Positions 51,301 to 61,639 are shown, numbered from the stretch's first letter. The stretch: DNA of 64,000 nucleotides from Semisulcospira habei (GCA_036245525.1 BTPG01000006.1:75374727-75438726), one strand, 5' to 3'. The notes: generated by a model from the letters alone, not told the origin. A program made the numbers and translations.

Positions 51301-52672
51301 AGGGTGTTCTTTACGAAGGTTTCCTTTTCGGATTATGAAGCTTCGTCCACTACAAGTTCAGTTTTATTTATAAAAGATCTTCCGTCATTTGATGCTGTGT
51401 CGGACGAAGTCTCAGGAGACACAACTTTGTCAACGACCAGGAAAGAAACGCAATCCGTCCAATATGGATCAAGAGAACCTCAGCCGGTCCAGTATGAATC
51501 AACAGAACCTCAGCCCATCCAGTATGGATCAACGGAACCTCAGCCCGTCCAATATGGATCAACGGAACCTCAGCCCGTCCAATCATGGTCAACAAAACCT
51601 CAGCCCGTCCAGTCTTGGTCAACAGAACCTCAGCCCGTTCAGTCTGGATCAAGAGCGTCGCAGTCCGTCCAGTCTGGGCCAACAGACAATACCACTGCTC
51701 CGTCCATTACTCCGTCCGACAGTACAGCTGTGATAGAAAGTGAGCCAAGCTTCTCAGGTGATATCTCAGACAGTGCAAGCACGATTGTGATACAAACTCC
51801 TGCCGTGGTGAACATAACGGCAGGAAAGTACCCCGGTGACTCTACTTCAGTGCCTGGTGACTTTGTTACGGACGATTTGTTGTCTGTTTCCTCGGACGTG
51901 TACACTGGTGAAGGCACAGTTGACGTGTCTGAGGTATCAACATCTGCAATTGCCACCCCTACACATGACGTATTTACCGTTTCGAGTCCAGAAAAGGAAA
52001 ATATGGAAAGTGTTTCTGAAAAAAATACGGTGGTTATGACTTACTCTGTTTTACCCGACCAAGACATTACGCCCTTAACACTCGCAACAGAGGAAGTACC
52101 AAGCACTGCTATGGCGCCTGCGACTGAGAAAACAACAATCGGTGTAACTAGTGCAGATAAAAGAACTCCGCAAACTTTCACACTACGGGTGGGCGACGCT
52201 GAAAATGGCATTGCTTCGTCGCCAGAAAAGACCTCGGTCTACACTGCTTTGACTATTATGGATGACACTGATCCTTCCTCAGCACAGTCCTACACGGCAT
52301 TTCTTTCGGAGAGCGTGTCTACCGAGAAATCTGACGCAGTTTTTCCGTCCACCACAAGCGCGTCCGAAGCAGTTTTCGATCCATCTGGCAGCGGCCTGCA
52401 AGAAGAAACATCTGGTGAACCACCAAACACCACCGTCGTTTCAGCATCACCAAATACAGAAACTGCAGAGCGCTTGAGTGTCCCATCAGTGCCGGATACA
52501 ACATTGTCTTCTGATGGTACTTTAGAGTACAACCATACAGACATGTTTGTCTCAGGCGAGTTCAACGAGGCAACCTTTACACCCGTTGATGATGAGACGC
52601 CGCGGACCTCTGTGGCGTCAGAAGAGAAAACAGAGTCAGGTATCATATCTACATTATCTACAAGCTCCAGGG
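21305..52672 (+). CDS. Exon E4: 31.4-kb single exon, EGF modules then mucin-like repeat arrays
   Basis: The 31,368-base phase 1-1 exon codes 10,456 residues without a stop or intron. The acceptor is at 21304; the donor is CAGG|GTGAGT at 52672/52673. It opens with KMCE, the last cysteine of E3's final EGF domain. Rough residue layout: 1-105 Thr/Ser-rich; 105-4275, 35 EGF modules (first Cys 21619, last 34128) led by WDPC and separated by 75-130-residue linkers; 4275-4700, unique acidic Thr/Ser sequence; 4700-5715, TVEAVPTDLT-type decapeptides; 5715-6290, SGDTTELP-like sequence; 6290-9840, 20-residue VSDIT...IEITSSGDTE repeats; 9840-10456, less regular, with EPQPVQYGST decapeptides. After 34128 cysteine is essentially absent and T, S, D, E, V and I dominate, as in mucin or proteoglycan stalks. 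No catalytic domain is seen. Confidence 0.9.
21619..34128 (+). repeat. 35 WDPC-type EGF/linker modules in nested higher-order repeats
   Basis: The consensus is WDPCKRNPCNNGGTC, IPEGREARCEC, AEGFSGPLCD. Three organisational levels are visible. Modules 4-7, 8-11 and 13-16 are a four-module unit; first cysteines of modules 4, 8, 13 and 17 are at 22471, 24124, 26161 and 27814, giving 1,653 bp, then 1,653 plus a 384-bp extra module (module 12, Cys 25777), then 1,653. Modules 18-23, 24-29 and 30 onward are a six-module unit (Cys at 28234, 30472 and 32698; 2,238 and 2,226 bp). Modules 33 and 34 are a simple tandem pair. Every spacing is a multiple of three. Confidence 0.85.
36211..36700 (+). repeat. 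30-bp coding minisatellite (TVEAVPTDLT)
   Basis: About 16 tandem copies of a 30-bp unit (ACAACTGTGGAAGCTGTACC plus CACAGATCTT) code the decapeptide TVEAVPTDLT with V/E, K and N variants. Scattered degenerate copies extend from about 35400 to 38450, with another tight cluster at about 37610-37720. Confidence 0.9.
40174..50829 (+). repeat. 60-bp coding repeat array (20-residue VSDIT/SSGDTE unit), 10.7 kb
   Basis: The unit of 20 residues has the pattern TETVSDITTVPDIEITSSGD, with variants such as SKYTDTVSKFTAVPDIE and KRVSSITTVPDFDTTSS. The span would hold roughly 178 units if length is constant. A higher-order unit of five (300 bp) is clear in places: the KYTD...SKF variant recurs at about 41700, 42000, 42300, 42600, 42900 and 43200. 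The sequence is strongly acidic, with no cysteine and an alternation of I/V with T/S/D that could form beta strands. Unit lengths stay in frame despite heavy divergence. Confidence 0.88.
51455..51680 (+). repeat. 30-bp coding repeat (STEPQPVQYG)
   Basis: About seven decapeptides, EPQPVQYGST with SWST and SGSR variants, are coded by a 30-bp unit. It is the only Gln/Tyr-rich segment of the exon. Confidence 0.9.
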
Positions 52673-53030
52673 GTGAGTACCACGTTTATTTATTTATTTA
52701 TTGATTAATTTATTTATTTATTTATTTATGTGTTTTGATATTTACGGTTTCGAATGTTTTTTTTAAAATTTTATTCGTTTTCTACGCATCAGTTTATCGC
52801 CTGTACTTTTTGCGTTATCACATCCTTGCATCGTTCACCCTCTTTGCTCAATTACAGCATTTATTTACTGGTTTTATTGTGTTTTCACGATTGCGTACTG
52901 CATTTTGTGATGTATTTCACGTCTGACACGTCTTTCTCTATTGACAGCATGATGATTATTGCATTTGTCACCACGTGTAAGCATGCTATATCACGATGTT
53001 ACAATCTTTGTGTATTACGGAGTGAGCAGA

Positions 53031-53099
53031 GGTCCTCGGCTCCACGACGGCCGCAGTGGCTGTGCGCGGGCCCAATGCGGCCGTCGTGGGCCGGAAGAT
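53031..53099. mobile_element. Family B hairpin element
   Basis: GGTCCTCGGCTCCACGACGG on the left pairs with CCGTCGTGGGCCGGAAGA on the right, with shortened inner arms. It is directly followed by a family D hairpin. Confidence 0.65.
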
Positions 53100-53102
53100 G
53101 TT

Positions 53103-53255
53103 TTGTACAACAAACCAAGGGAATTACTCAGCGCTGGACAACAGTTAGATCCCCTGCCCCCGCCTATTAGGATCTAACTGTTGTCCAGCGCTGAGTAATT
53201 CCCCTTGGTTTGTTGTACAATTCTGCCAGCGCTAGCCTCACCTATCTGGTTTGTG
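53103..53255. mobile_element. Family D hairpin element
   Basis: Arms 53103-53152 and 53170-53220 are complementary (TTGTACAACAAACCAAGG on the left). The right side continues with GCCAGCGCTAGCCTCACCTA, the complement of the family D left terminus. Confidence 0.7.
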
Positions 53256-53590
53256 AGAGGAAGATGTTTTGCTTCTGGGGTACATGCTGGTTTTGAAAGA
53301 TCTCCTTCGACGTTGTCTTCTGATTCTTCTTATTCCTGCTTCTCTTCTAAATGTGTGATTTATTCATACGCTGCTACGAAACATGCACATACAAACGCCA
53401 TGAAACAACCCTAACAAACGAAATGTTTGCTGGTCTGTCATTTTGGACCTTACGGCTTTTGCCATAGGGTCAGAATCACAGACCAAGACACGTACAACGG
53501 AAATTTGTAAGATCATCAAATGATTACAAAGATTTTATGGATTATTGTACCTTTCAGCGGACGTTTCGTATACTGTAAAACCAAAATAAT

Positions 53591-53651
53591 GCGACATTTT
53601 TTAAATCATCGGAAACACTGTAGTATTTCCCGATGATTCCGAAAAGTCGCA
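53591..53651. repeat. Hairpin repeat
   Basis: GCGACATTTTTTAAATCATC on the left is matched by the complement of GATGATTCCGAAAAGTCGC on the right. The termini are otherwise undefined. Confidence 0.5.
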
Positions 53652-53726
53652 TTTCTCTTGCTTGTCAGTTTATAGAGCCGTTGCAACAGTCGGCATTTGC
53701 TCATTTGTGTAGTAGCAGACAAATAA

Positions 53727-53797
53727 CACTTTCGAGACGTGCCGCTAAAGGAGACGTGGCTTTTTGCTGGATTTCCGTATGCGGCACTTCTCGAGTG
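53727..53797. mobile_element. Family F-like hairpin
   Basis: CACTTTCGAGACGTGCCGC pairs with GCGGCACTTCTCGAGTG. The GAGACGTGCCGC core matches the family F element at 1708-1786. Confidence 0.55.
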
Positions 53798-54675
53798 CAA
53801 ATTCATGCATTGCCATCATCGACAAGTTAACATAATTAAAAGCTTTTACTTTTCAGGGTCTTTGGATACAAAATAATCCTATCCCTCTCTGAAGAGACCC
53901 GGTCACTGTGTCGCCTTTGTTGCAGCAAGTATTATTAATCACTTCACTGCCAGAGAACACATATTATGTCTTGGAGACCATACCATACTCAGCGTTAAAC
54001 AGCTCCATCCATTCAAGGGACACGAATATAGATGGGATTAGCACGAGGCAAACATTGTCATGGGGCTAGGTGTATGTTGGAGGATTTTGCTTCTTGCATG
54101 TCTCTATTGTGCATTTTCCAGGCGGTGATGGGGCAATAAGCCCAGCCACCGTCCATTTTCCAAGGCCTTTTCAGCTTTAAGACATGGCGCTGTAATGTTC
54201 CAGGGTGTCTGGATGAATACCTAGAGACCTACTCCGCAACACGCCAGAATGGCTCCATCGCCAGATGGACCAGGGGCCATTGTAGTGTACGCCAGATATA
54301 TTCCCGGGACCAACTTGGCGTGGCACTTTGCATGAAGTTGGTGGCTTAATCGTCAAAAGACCTCTCACGACAGATCAATCGGAAGATCATCTTGGCTTAC
54401 GCCAAAATGACCCCCGGGTCGATCTTGCGTGAAAATCCTTTTGACGTATTACACCAGCAATCTGTTGCTAATATTGTTTTCTTTGCCTTGCAGATGCTCG
54501 ACCATACGGACTGAAAAGCACGTGAAAGAATCTTTACCATCCGATAAACTTTCAAAATGTTCATCCGTCTTTTCCTTTTTCAGGCTCACAATTTCATTTT
54601 CAGTAGATCGAAAAGAGGTCAATCATCACTAGCCAGTCCCTAATCTCTGTTTTCTTTGCCACGCATAATACACAG

Positions 54676-57600
54676 ATACTCTGTCACTCGCTGAAGACAA
54701 CACGACAGATGTGACCAACACCACAGAGACGGCAGTCACGACGCAGACCCCTTACCTCCTCCTTCCTGCGAGCAACGAGTCGCTCGTTCTTGGACAGACG
54801 TCATCTCCCGAAGGTCCTCCCGATGCTTTTAACACTACGGCGTCCGTGATTGTTGGACAAACTACGCCGTCAGATTCCGAACCCGTATCAACCCAGATGA
54901 CACCTTCAGAGCCTGTGGTTCCTGAACAAACAAGATCAGTCAAGTCACAGACTACGTCTTCAGTACCCTTGTCTCATCCTGACACTACAGGCGCTCAAGA
55001 CAGCATAGTGAGGATCGAGAACGCGACGAGCGTACTTGGAGTGTACACTCCTCCTCCTGTCACGCTCCCCTCAGTTACTGAGGACGTTGTCATTCAACAT
55101 GAGTCCGTGGACGTGAGAGGGAACGAGACTGTCTTCATTGCCGAGAGTCACAGACGTAACGTCACTAACGACACGGAGACTACAGTGACCGACTCCCCAC
55201 TCGGCACCACAGTGGTATTTCATGATGTGAGAAACGTGACCGAGATGCCTCACAACACCACGAAGATCAAAAAGCCCCAGAGCGTCACTGTGACGGACAT
55301 GCTCCAGAACGTCACTGTAAAGTACATACCTCAGAACGTCAATGTTACGGACATGCCCGAGGACGTCACCGTTACGGACATGCCCCAGAACGTTACAGAG
55401 ACCGAGATACCACAGAACGTCACTGAGAAGGAGGTGTTTATGAATCCGTCAGACACAGCGACTAAACCGTCTCTATTAAACGCCACATATTCTTTGAATG
55501 TGACTTCGGACCGCAAAGGTTCTAGTCCCACTATCCCTTATTATGCTCGCACCAAGGAGTGGGAGAGGAAAGAATGGCAGCGTATGCGCAGTACAACAGA
55601 GGGCCCAGACTCTGAGTCCGTTACACATGAGATGACGACGACAGAAGTTACTATGAACAGGACTTCAGTACCTCAGCGTGCGACAGATATTACATCATTG
55701 GGCGGCATGGATACAGATGAGTGGATCGTGACAGCTTCGCCCGAAGACACAAATGTGACAGAAAGTTTCACAAACGATTTACCTCCTCAGGATACAGAGA
55801 TTACGTCATCTGGCGACACAGCTAAAGAGAGTGCAGCAACTACGTCACAAGGTGTTACTTTTGCAAGCGTCGTGTCTCGTGTGGACACTGGCATTACATC
55901 ATCAGGTGACACAGACACCGATGAAGGGGTTGCAACACCTACATCACAGGACACAAATGTGACAGACCCATTGGCAGTTTATGGAAATTTCACAGCTGCA
56001 CCGAAAGAAACCCGGTACACTGAGATAGACTGGCCACGAAAGACCACCACGAAAAGAGTAGAAACGTCCAAGAATGATTCACAGCCCGCAACATCTGCAG
56101 TCGACCTCTCAGCCACCGTTTCAGGAGATACAACGATACGACCTGAAGACTTCTCAGATCTACCCCGGAACCATACTTTCACAACAGCGCCCAGATACAC
56201 AGACATACCATGGCCGAGAAAAACTGATTCTCCCGTTGACAAGGAAGGATTGACAAGCAGGCCAGAAAACGTGACTGCTGAGTTGGACATATCAACTCCT
56301 TCCTTGGGAAATATAACTGCTGAGATGAACGTGTCGGGCACGTCTTCAGAAAAGCCAAATGCAACATCTTTGGGACCAGAGGACACTATGACACATGATT
56401 CTTCTTCGACAGCCGAACCAGCCGTAAGTACAACAGAAGAGGTTCAGTACACTGAAATAGAATGGCCAAAGAAACCACCTTCGCCTACAGACAAACCGGA
56501 CGTCACCAGGAAGAAAGGATTGTCCAGTACAACGGATGTTGAGGTGGCAAACTACACCACAACACCTGTGGAAGTTACATCCTTAACGCAAAATGTCACC
56601 ACAACAGAAGAACCAGGGACATCTACATTAAAAGCCGTGGTGTACACGGAAATACCTTGGCCCAGGAAGACTTCTACAGCAAGCACTACGGAAGCGGCTA
56701 CAGACGAACCACTAACCAGACCGACTTTGTTAGATCATCAAAATGTTACCACACAAAATACAACAGTGAGTTCTCTCGATACTGCAGGCGATTCATCAAC
56801 TGTTTCCAGCACAGAAAGCCTAGAAACAACCGCTGCAGCAGAGGTAAAATACACAGAAGTTATGTTGCCTAGAAAAACAGAGTCTACGACAGCATCGGTA
56901 GAGATGACGTCAAAACCAGTAGAAAAGCTTACGACAGTGCCTACTGACAAATCTATAACAGAAAAGGTTAAATACACTGAGGTACCACGTGCAAATACAA
57001 CACTACCTCCGGCTGTTTCTGCCGAATCTACAGCAACAATAACAAAATACAGCGAGGTGACACGCGCCAACACCACAGTGATTTCGGAAAAAAGCACATC
57101 GAAATCGCCCCAGACAGCTAAGCCACCTACGAAGACAACGAAACCACCCAAATCCACTAAACCAACTAAGGCAACGAAACCTCCACGCACAACTGCGACA
57201 ACAAAGGTCATTAAATACACGGAAATACCACGAATAACGACATCTCCTACAAAGGCAGGAGAAAACGTAACAGGAGCTACAACGAAAGCAGCCATATACA
57301 CCGAGGTACCACGAAAGACACCAGCTGCTGCAGAAAACCTGACAACGACTACTGCGGTAAAATACACCGAGATTCCTCGAGAAACTACACCCCAAACTAA
57401 GACGACAACGACAAAGTCTCCTGTTATTCGCACCAAAGAGTGGGAACGAAAGGAGCTGGAAAGACAACACACCACAACTCCGGTGTCTCTGATTACATCT
57501 GCGGGGGTTAACAAGTCAGTCAGCGTGCCGATCGTCTCAGAAAATGTCACTGAAAAAGCCGTGGACTCTACCATGGACTTGGTCACGACAACTGCACAGC

Positions 57601-59229
57601 CTGGCGTAACATCAGACGCTGAATACACAGAAGTGCCACGTTCTCCAAAACCAGGACCTGCCACAGAAAGACCGACACCTCAGTATGTCACCCCGCAATT
57701 CAAATTGTCTGATGTTACTCTTTTAGAAAACGTGACCGATGTCACGCACCCTCTGAAAGATTTGATCACAAATATAGCACCGAACACAACCTCAGAATAT
57801 GAAGAAGTAAAATATACTGAAGTACCAAGTGTTCGGCCAACAGAACCTACCAAGTCAGCCGAAGAAATATACACAGAAGAAGCAAGACCTCGACCTACAA
57901 CACCCTTTGCAAAGAGCAAAACTACCGAAGATTCAACTGCACGGTCGGCGCCTGGTTTAGGACCGGACGATTTTACAAGAAGCCCAGACACTGAACCTCC
58001 AGTAACAGAACCTGAATCAGGATCGGGCGCACGGGATGAATCTGGCTCAGGTGTAACAACCGAATCTGGTTCCGGAGAACAGGATTTGACGACAGAAACG
58101 GGATCCGGTGCTGCTGATATTACAAAAGAATCCGGGTCCATCGGCACTGATATGGAGTCAACGCTAACGTGGCTGTACGACACACTCCCAACTACGACTA
58201 CTCAGGAGAGCATCAGCAAAGCATCAACCCAAGTTCCTCCTACAGACAGAGTCATTCATATTTCTGAAGAAACAGTAAATACTACAGGAATGACAGGAGT
58301 CACAGAGGAAGTTGGCGTCTTCAGCACAATCATCTCTTGGGTTTCCTCCACAGTGTCTCCTCTGTTCCCCTCAACTGAAGCAGACGACTCCACTGGCAAC
58401 AAAACGACCACCGAAGACAAGGGTACAGTTGAAGCTTCAAGCTTGCCTGACGTTGGTGAAGCCAAAACCACACAGTCACCCAAAAAGACGACGAGGTCAC
58501 CTCCAAAGACGACAAAACCACCAAACAAAGCAACGAAATCACCCAAGACTACTGACTCGCCCACGACCACAAAATCACCACGGACCACTGAGTCACCAGA
58601 GACAACAGAATCACTCGAAACAACAAAGTCACCCAAGGACACAAAACCACCTGAGGCAACGAAACCACCTAAGGCAACGAAACCAACGAAGGCAACGCGG
58701 CCACCTAAGGCAACGAAACCAACTAAGGCAACGAAACCTCCGACGACAACTGAGCCGATAACGACCACATTATCGCCAGTGACTACTGAGTCACCAGAGA
58801 CAATGATGCCACCCAAAACCACAAAAGCACCAAAGGCAACGAAACCACCTAAGGTCACGAAACCACCTAAAGAAACAAAACCAACCAAAGCTACGAAGCC
58901 ATCCAAGACAACAATACCTCAAAAAACAACCTCCACGCCCACACCTGCGAAATCCACTCAAAAACCCCAAATCAAGGATACGATCGCGACCACCACAGTC
59001 CAACAGAAAGAACCCGGCCAGATGACGACAGAAGAGCCAGCGGTGGGTCCCACTACGAGCGAGCCGCTGTCCACTCACATCCGTCCGCCTCTGATTTCTA
59101 TCATGGTTTCGCTGAGCAGACGCCCCGACACGTCCACGTACTACAGCAAGGTGTTCAGCACCACGCTGACCCGGCCACCCACCACCCCAGCCACACCTCG
59201 CATCGTCACACCGAAACCCGCATCTGAGG
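54676..59229 (+). CDS. Exon E5: Thr/Pro-rich mucin/proteoglycan-like region
   Basis: The 4,554-base phase 1-1 exon codes 1,518 residues with no cysteine-rich domain. In order: Thr/Ser-rich sequence with many N-x-T sequons, including a run of DMPQNVTVT-like units (about 55230-55430); RTKEWERKEWQRMR (about 55548); SSGDT linkers; at least 12 YTE-type motifs (YTEIDWPRK, YTEIEWPKK, YTEIPWPRK, YTEVPR and relatives) from about 56010 to 57900; a second RTKEWERKELERQ near 57430; a cluster of Ser-Gly sites flanked by acids (ESGSGARDESGSGV and following, about 58010-58140), a pattern used for glycosaminoglycan attachment; and a Lys-Pro-Thr tract (KPPKATKPTKAT, about 58480-58960). The exon ends at SEG|GTAAGA. 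Reading through would stop at 59316-59318. The likely role is an extended glycosylated stalk; the YTE motif is unrecognised. Confidence 0.88.
58480..58960 (+). repeat. Lys-Pro-Thr coding repeats
   Basis: Degenerate 6- to 9-bp periodic sequence codes TTKPPK, ATKPTK and TTESPE motifs. It has the composition of a mucin stalk with strong positive charge, in contrast to the acidic arrays of E4. Confidence 0.8.
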
Positions 59230-59353
59230 GTAAGAAATTTTCATCTACGCGTCGGCCTCAGTATATCGCGGTATACCTTAGCGAACCGAAAAGTCAGACC
59301 GAGTTATTGCAGTACTAAATTTACACAGACCTGCCAAGACGAACCGCTTGGTC

Positions 59354-59449
59354 AGCAAAAGGTCTTCGGGCCGACGTCAGCCTTAGCCGACCCGCGCACG
59401 GCCGTACGCGGGCCGGCTAAGGCTGACGTCGGCCCGAAGACCTTTTGCT
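59354..59449. mobile_element. Family B variant hairpin
   Basis: AGCAAAAGGTCTTCGGGCCG and its complement frame a 96-bp palindrome. The inner arms are different from the other copies (GACGTCAGCCTTAGCC instead of CACGACGGCCGCAGTGG) but still pair perfectly, so both arms changed together. Confidence 0.7.
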
Positions 59450-59974
59450 CACCGGGCATCCCCTAAGGGAGCCACGCAGAGACCTGTGCGCGTTATAGCC
59501 GATACCGTGGTATATATGGGCATACTGGAACGCGTAATACAGAGACTGGCCAGCATTTGACTGCGTCTTCGCTTCTTTGCGTTCAGCAGCTGTAGCGGTA
59601 GTAGGAGAGGCTAAGCTTGTGACTCTGCCGCTAATTTCAGTCGCCAGCTACGGAAGATTGAGTGAAATCACTCTCGGGCGGCGCCTGATTGGCTTAGCGT
59701 CTGACTTCATCAAAAAGGCTAGCCAACATTGGTAAGGGTTTGTAGACTACGTGTCAGCCTCAGATTCACATGTGGAACTAATGCAATGAAACGGAACTCT
59801 TAACCCTCCCTTTTTTCAGAGCGAACAAAACTAGTTGCTGAAAATGTCCAAATCATTTAGTTGCCGCTAAGACGCTTGTTTATATGCGGCGGTAACGGGG
59901 ATGGTTGGGTCCATTGAAAGTTCATTTTCCCCAGGTATAGTATGTCGCCGTACTTTAAGATTTCACGTCAGGAG

Positions 59975-60075
59975 AAGAATCGGCCATATCATTTCAAGGG
60001 TAGTGCCTGATTAGCTTGGCGTCTGGGAAGGCTCCAAGCTAATCTGGTACTAACTTGAATTATCACAACATATCC
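59975..60075. mobile_element. Degenerate family C hairpin
   Basis: ATTTCAAGGGTAGTGCCTGA, TTAGCTTGGCG and then CCAAGCTAATCTGGTACTAA. The arms are mismatched compared with 17836-17931 and 63689-63783. Confidence 0.55.
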
Positions 60076-60173
60076 GTCTCCCGGTTTATATTTCAAATGG
60101 CTAATCTGAAGCTGGCACACGCGTTGTCTTCTTGTATGTATGTCCATTTGCTATTGGGTTTCAACCCGACAAT

Positions 60174-60399
60174 TTAACCCCTTACCTGTCACTGTACGTA
60201 CACTGTACATAATAGTTGTATCTGAAATATTGATTCATTCAACGACCAAAAGCCAACACCGTCCAAGAAACAATGACACAAATTGGTCTCAGCAAGAGAC
60301 ATAGACCCTCATGAGCCCCCGCAGTCGCTGGGGCTCATGAGGATCTATGTCTCTTGCAGTTGGAGCATGTTCACGTTTTCTCGACAGAGAAGGAGTTAA
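60174..60399 (+). mobile_element. Family A element with TTAA ends
   Basis: It starts TTAACCCCTTACCTGTCACT and ends GACAGAGAAGGAGTTAA, with its hairpin at 60293-60358. It is collinear with 17533-17737 and one of the most complete copies in the window. It ends 86 bases before exon E6. Confidence 0.72.
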
Positions 60400-60485
60400 T
60401 AAGTGTCTTGTAATTGTCCTTTTTAAGCGTGTTTTGTTTTTCCTTGGGATTTTCTTTGATGGAGTTTTATTCGCAAAACCTTCAG

Positions 60486-61468
60486 ATGAACTCGTAGAGA
60501 CCACAGAACTGGGTGAAGCTGAGACGACAACGTCGTTGGTAGAGGTCTTCTTCACGAAGAGACCAACTACGAAAGCACCCAAGAGAACAACGAAAGCGCC
60601 CAAGAGAACGACTAAAGCGCCCAAAGCGACGAAAGCGCCCAAGTTAACGACGAAAGCACCCAAGTTAACGACGAAAAAGCCCAAGTTAACGACAAAAGCA
60701 CCCAAGTTAACGTCGAAAGCGCCCAAGTTAACGACGAAAGCACCCAAGTTAACGACGAAAAAGCCCAAGTTAACGACAAAAGCACCCAAGTTAACGTCGA
60801 AAGCGCCCAAGTTAACGACGAAAGCACCCAAGTTAACGACGAAAGCGCCCAAGTTAACGACGAAAGCGCCTAAGTTAACGACGAAAGCGCCCAAGTTAAC
60901 GACGAAAGCGCCCAAGTTAACGACGAAAGAGCCCAAGTTAACGACGAAAGACCCCAAGTTAACGACAGCGCCCAAGTTAACGACAAACGAGCCCAAGTTA
61001 ACGACGAAAGAGCCCAAGTTAACGACGAAAGAGCCCGAGTTAACGACAAAAGAGCCCAAGAAAACGACGAAAGCGCCCAAGAGAACGACGAAAACACCCA
61101 AGCAAACAGACTCACCCGACATGACAACGAAGACACCAAAGAAGACCGTAAAACCACTCACAACGGAAGCACCCGAAACAACAAAGGCCCCACAAACAAC
61201 ACCCATCCCCACCACTCCGAGGCCTCTAACGATCACCACGGAGAGTATGACGTCACAAGTGACCGCCCCGCCAACGACCAGGTCGTGGATCGTGACAACG
61301 ACCAGACGGAAGGGATTGGAGGTGGATGTTCTCTACCCTCCTGGCCCCCGTCCGGACCTCAGCACGGCGCGACCCGAAAGTGTGACCTTGACCGTGTACC
61401 GGGCGGTCAAGGACGTCTACAACGTCAGCAAGGAAACCATGATGGAAACGCTGCATCAAGCGCGTGGG
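60486..61468 (+). CDS. Exon E6: KLTTKAP repeats and phase change
   Basis: The 983-base exon enters in phase 1 (completing an Asp codon) and leaves in phase 0. The acceptor is CAAAACCTTCAG at 60485; the donor is GTGG|GGTGAGTG, taken at 61468/61469. It begins DELVETTELGEAETTTS and then has about 25 heptads of the TKAPKLT type (60573-61085), with K, E, D and S variants. A Thr/Pro tail follows (about 61090-61290), then a non-repetitive segment with DVLYPPGPRPDLSTARPE and VYRAVKDVYNVSKETMMETL, predicted helical. This marks the end of the mucin-like part. Lys-Pro-Thr heptads recall adhesive and structural proteins in composition only. Confidence 0.82.
60573..61085 (+). repeat. 21-bp coding minisatellite (KLTTKAP)
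   Basis: Tandem 21-bp units (GCGCCCAAGTTAACGACGAA plus A) code APKLTTK. A 105-bp block (five units with the TTKK and TSK variants) is repeated at about 60640 and 60745. One unit is shortened to TAPKLTT near 60966 without breaking frame. Confidence 0.9.
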
Positions 61469-61512
61469 GTGAGTGTATATACCATGATAGTTCAAGGGTG
61501 AATGCTCAATAC

Positions 61513-61592
61513 GTCTTCGGGCCCACGACGGCCGTAGTGGGTCCGCGCACAGCTGTGCGCGGGCCCAATGCAGCCATCGTGGGCCCGAGGAC
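61513..61592. mobile_element. Family B hairpin element
   Basis: GTCTTCGGGCCCACGACGGC pairs with the right arm ending GGGCCCGAGGAC. It lies between a family C-like fragment (ATGATAGTTCAAGGGTG, from 61481) and a complete family C copy, which suggests nested insertion. Confidence 0.7.
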
Positions 61593-61639
61593 CGTTTGCT
61601 TACTGGGTAGTTTGACACTTCGACCATGTAAGCAGATTT

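Larger units (their letters stand above)
52673..54675 (+). other. Intron 4
   Basis: A 2,003-base phase-1 intron from GTGAGT to ...AATACACAG. It holds a (TTTA)n tract (52684-52732), family B (53031-53099), a family D hairpin (53103-53255), a hairpin at 53591-53651 and family F (53727-53797). From about 53830 to 54470 I see no recognisable element. A second, stronger-looking acceptor (TTTCTTTGCCTTGCAG) ends at 54493 but would run into TGA at 54523 in the required phase. Confidence 0.7.
59230..60485 (+). other. Intron 5
   Basis: A 1,256-base phase-1 intron, GTAAGA to CCTTCAG. It contains a family B variant (59354-59449), a degenerate family C hairpin (about 59975-60075) and family A (60174-60399). 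From 59450 to 59970 I see nothing recognisable. Confidence 0.7.

Noticed and set aside
53830..54470. Possible extra exon or element in intron 4 (CCAGAATGG / CGCCAGAT-like repeats around 54230-54420)
   Set aside because: No open frame with matching phase-1 splice sites, and no clear inverted repeat could be established.
57003..58906. Minus-strand frames in E5 (cysteine- or glycine/valine-rich)
   Set aside because: They are antisense of the Thr/Lys/Pro codons. The composition is an artefact of complementary repeats.
59230..59318. Stop at 59316-59318 taken as the natural C-terminus after E5
   Set aside because: A phase-1 GTAAGA donor at 59230 and a phase-matched acceptor at 60485 lead into a further Thr-rich exon. 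Reading through gives only 29 extra residues, although intron retention cannot be excluded.
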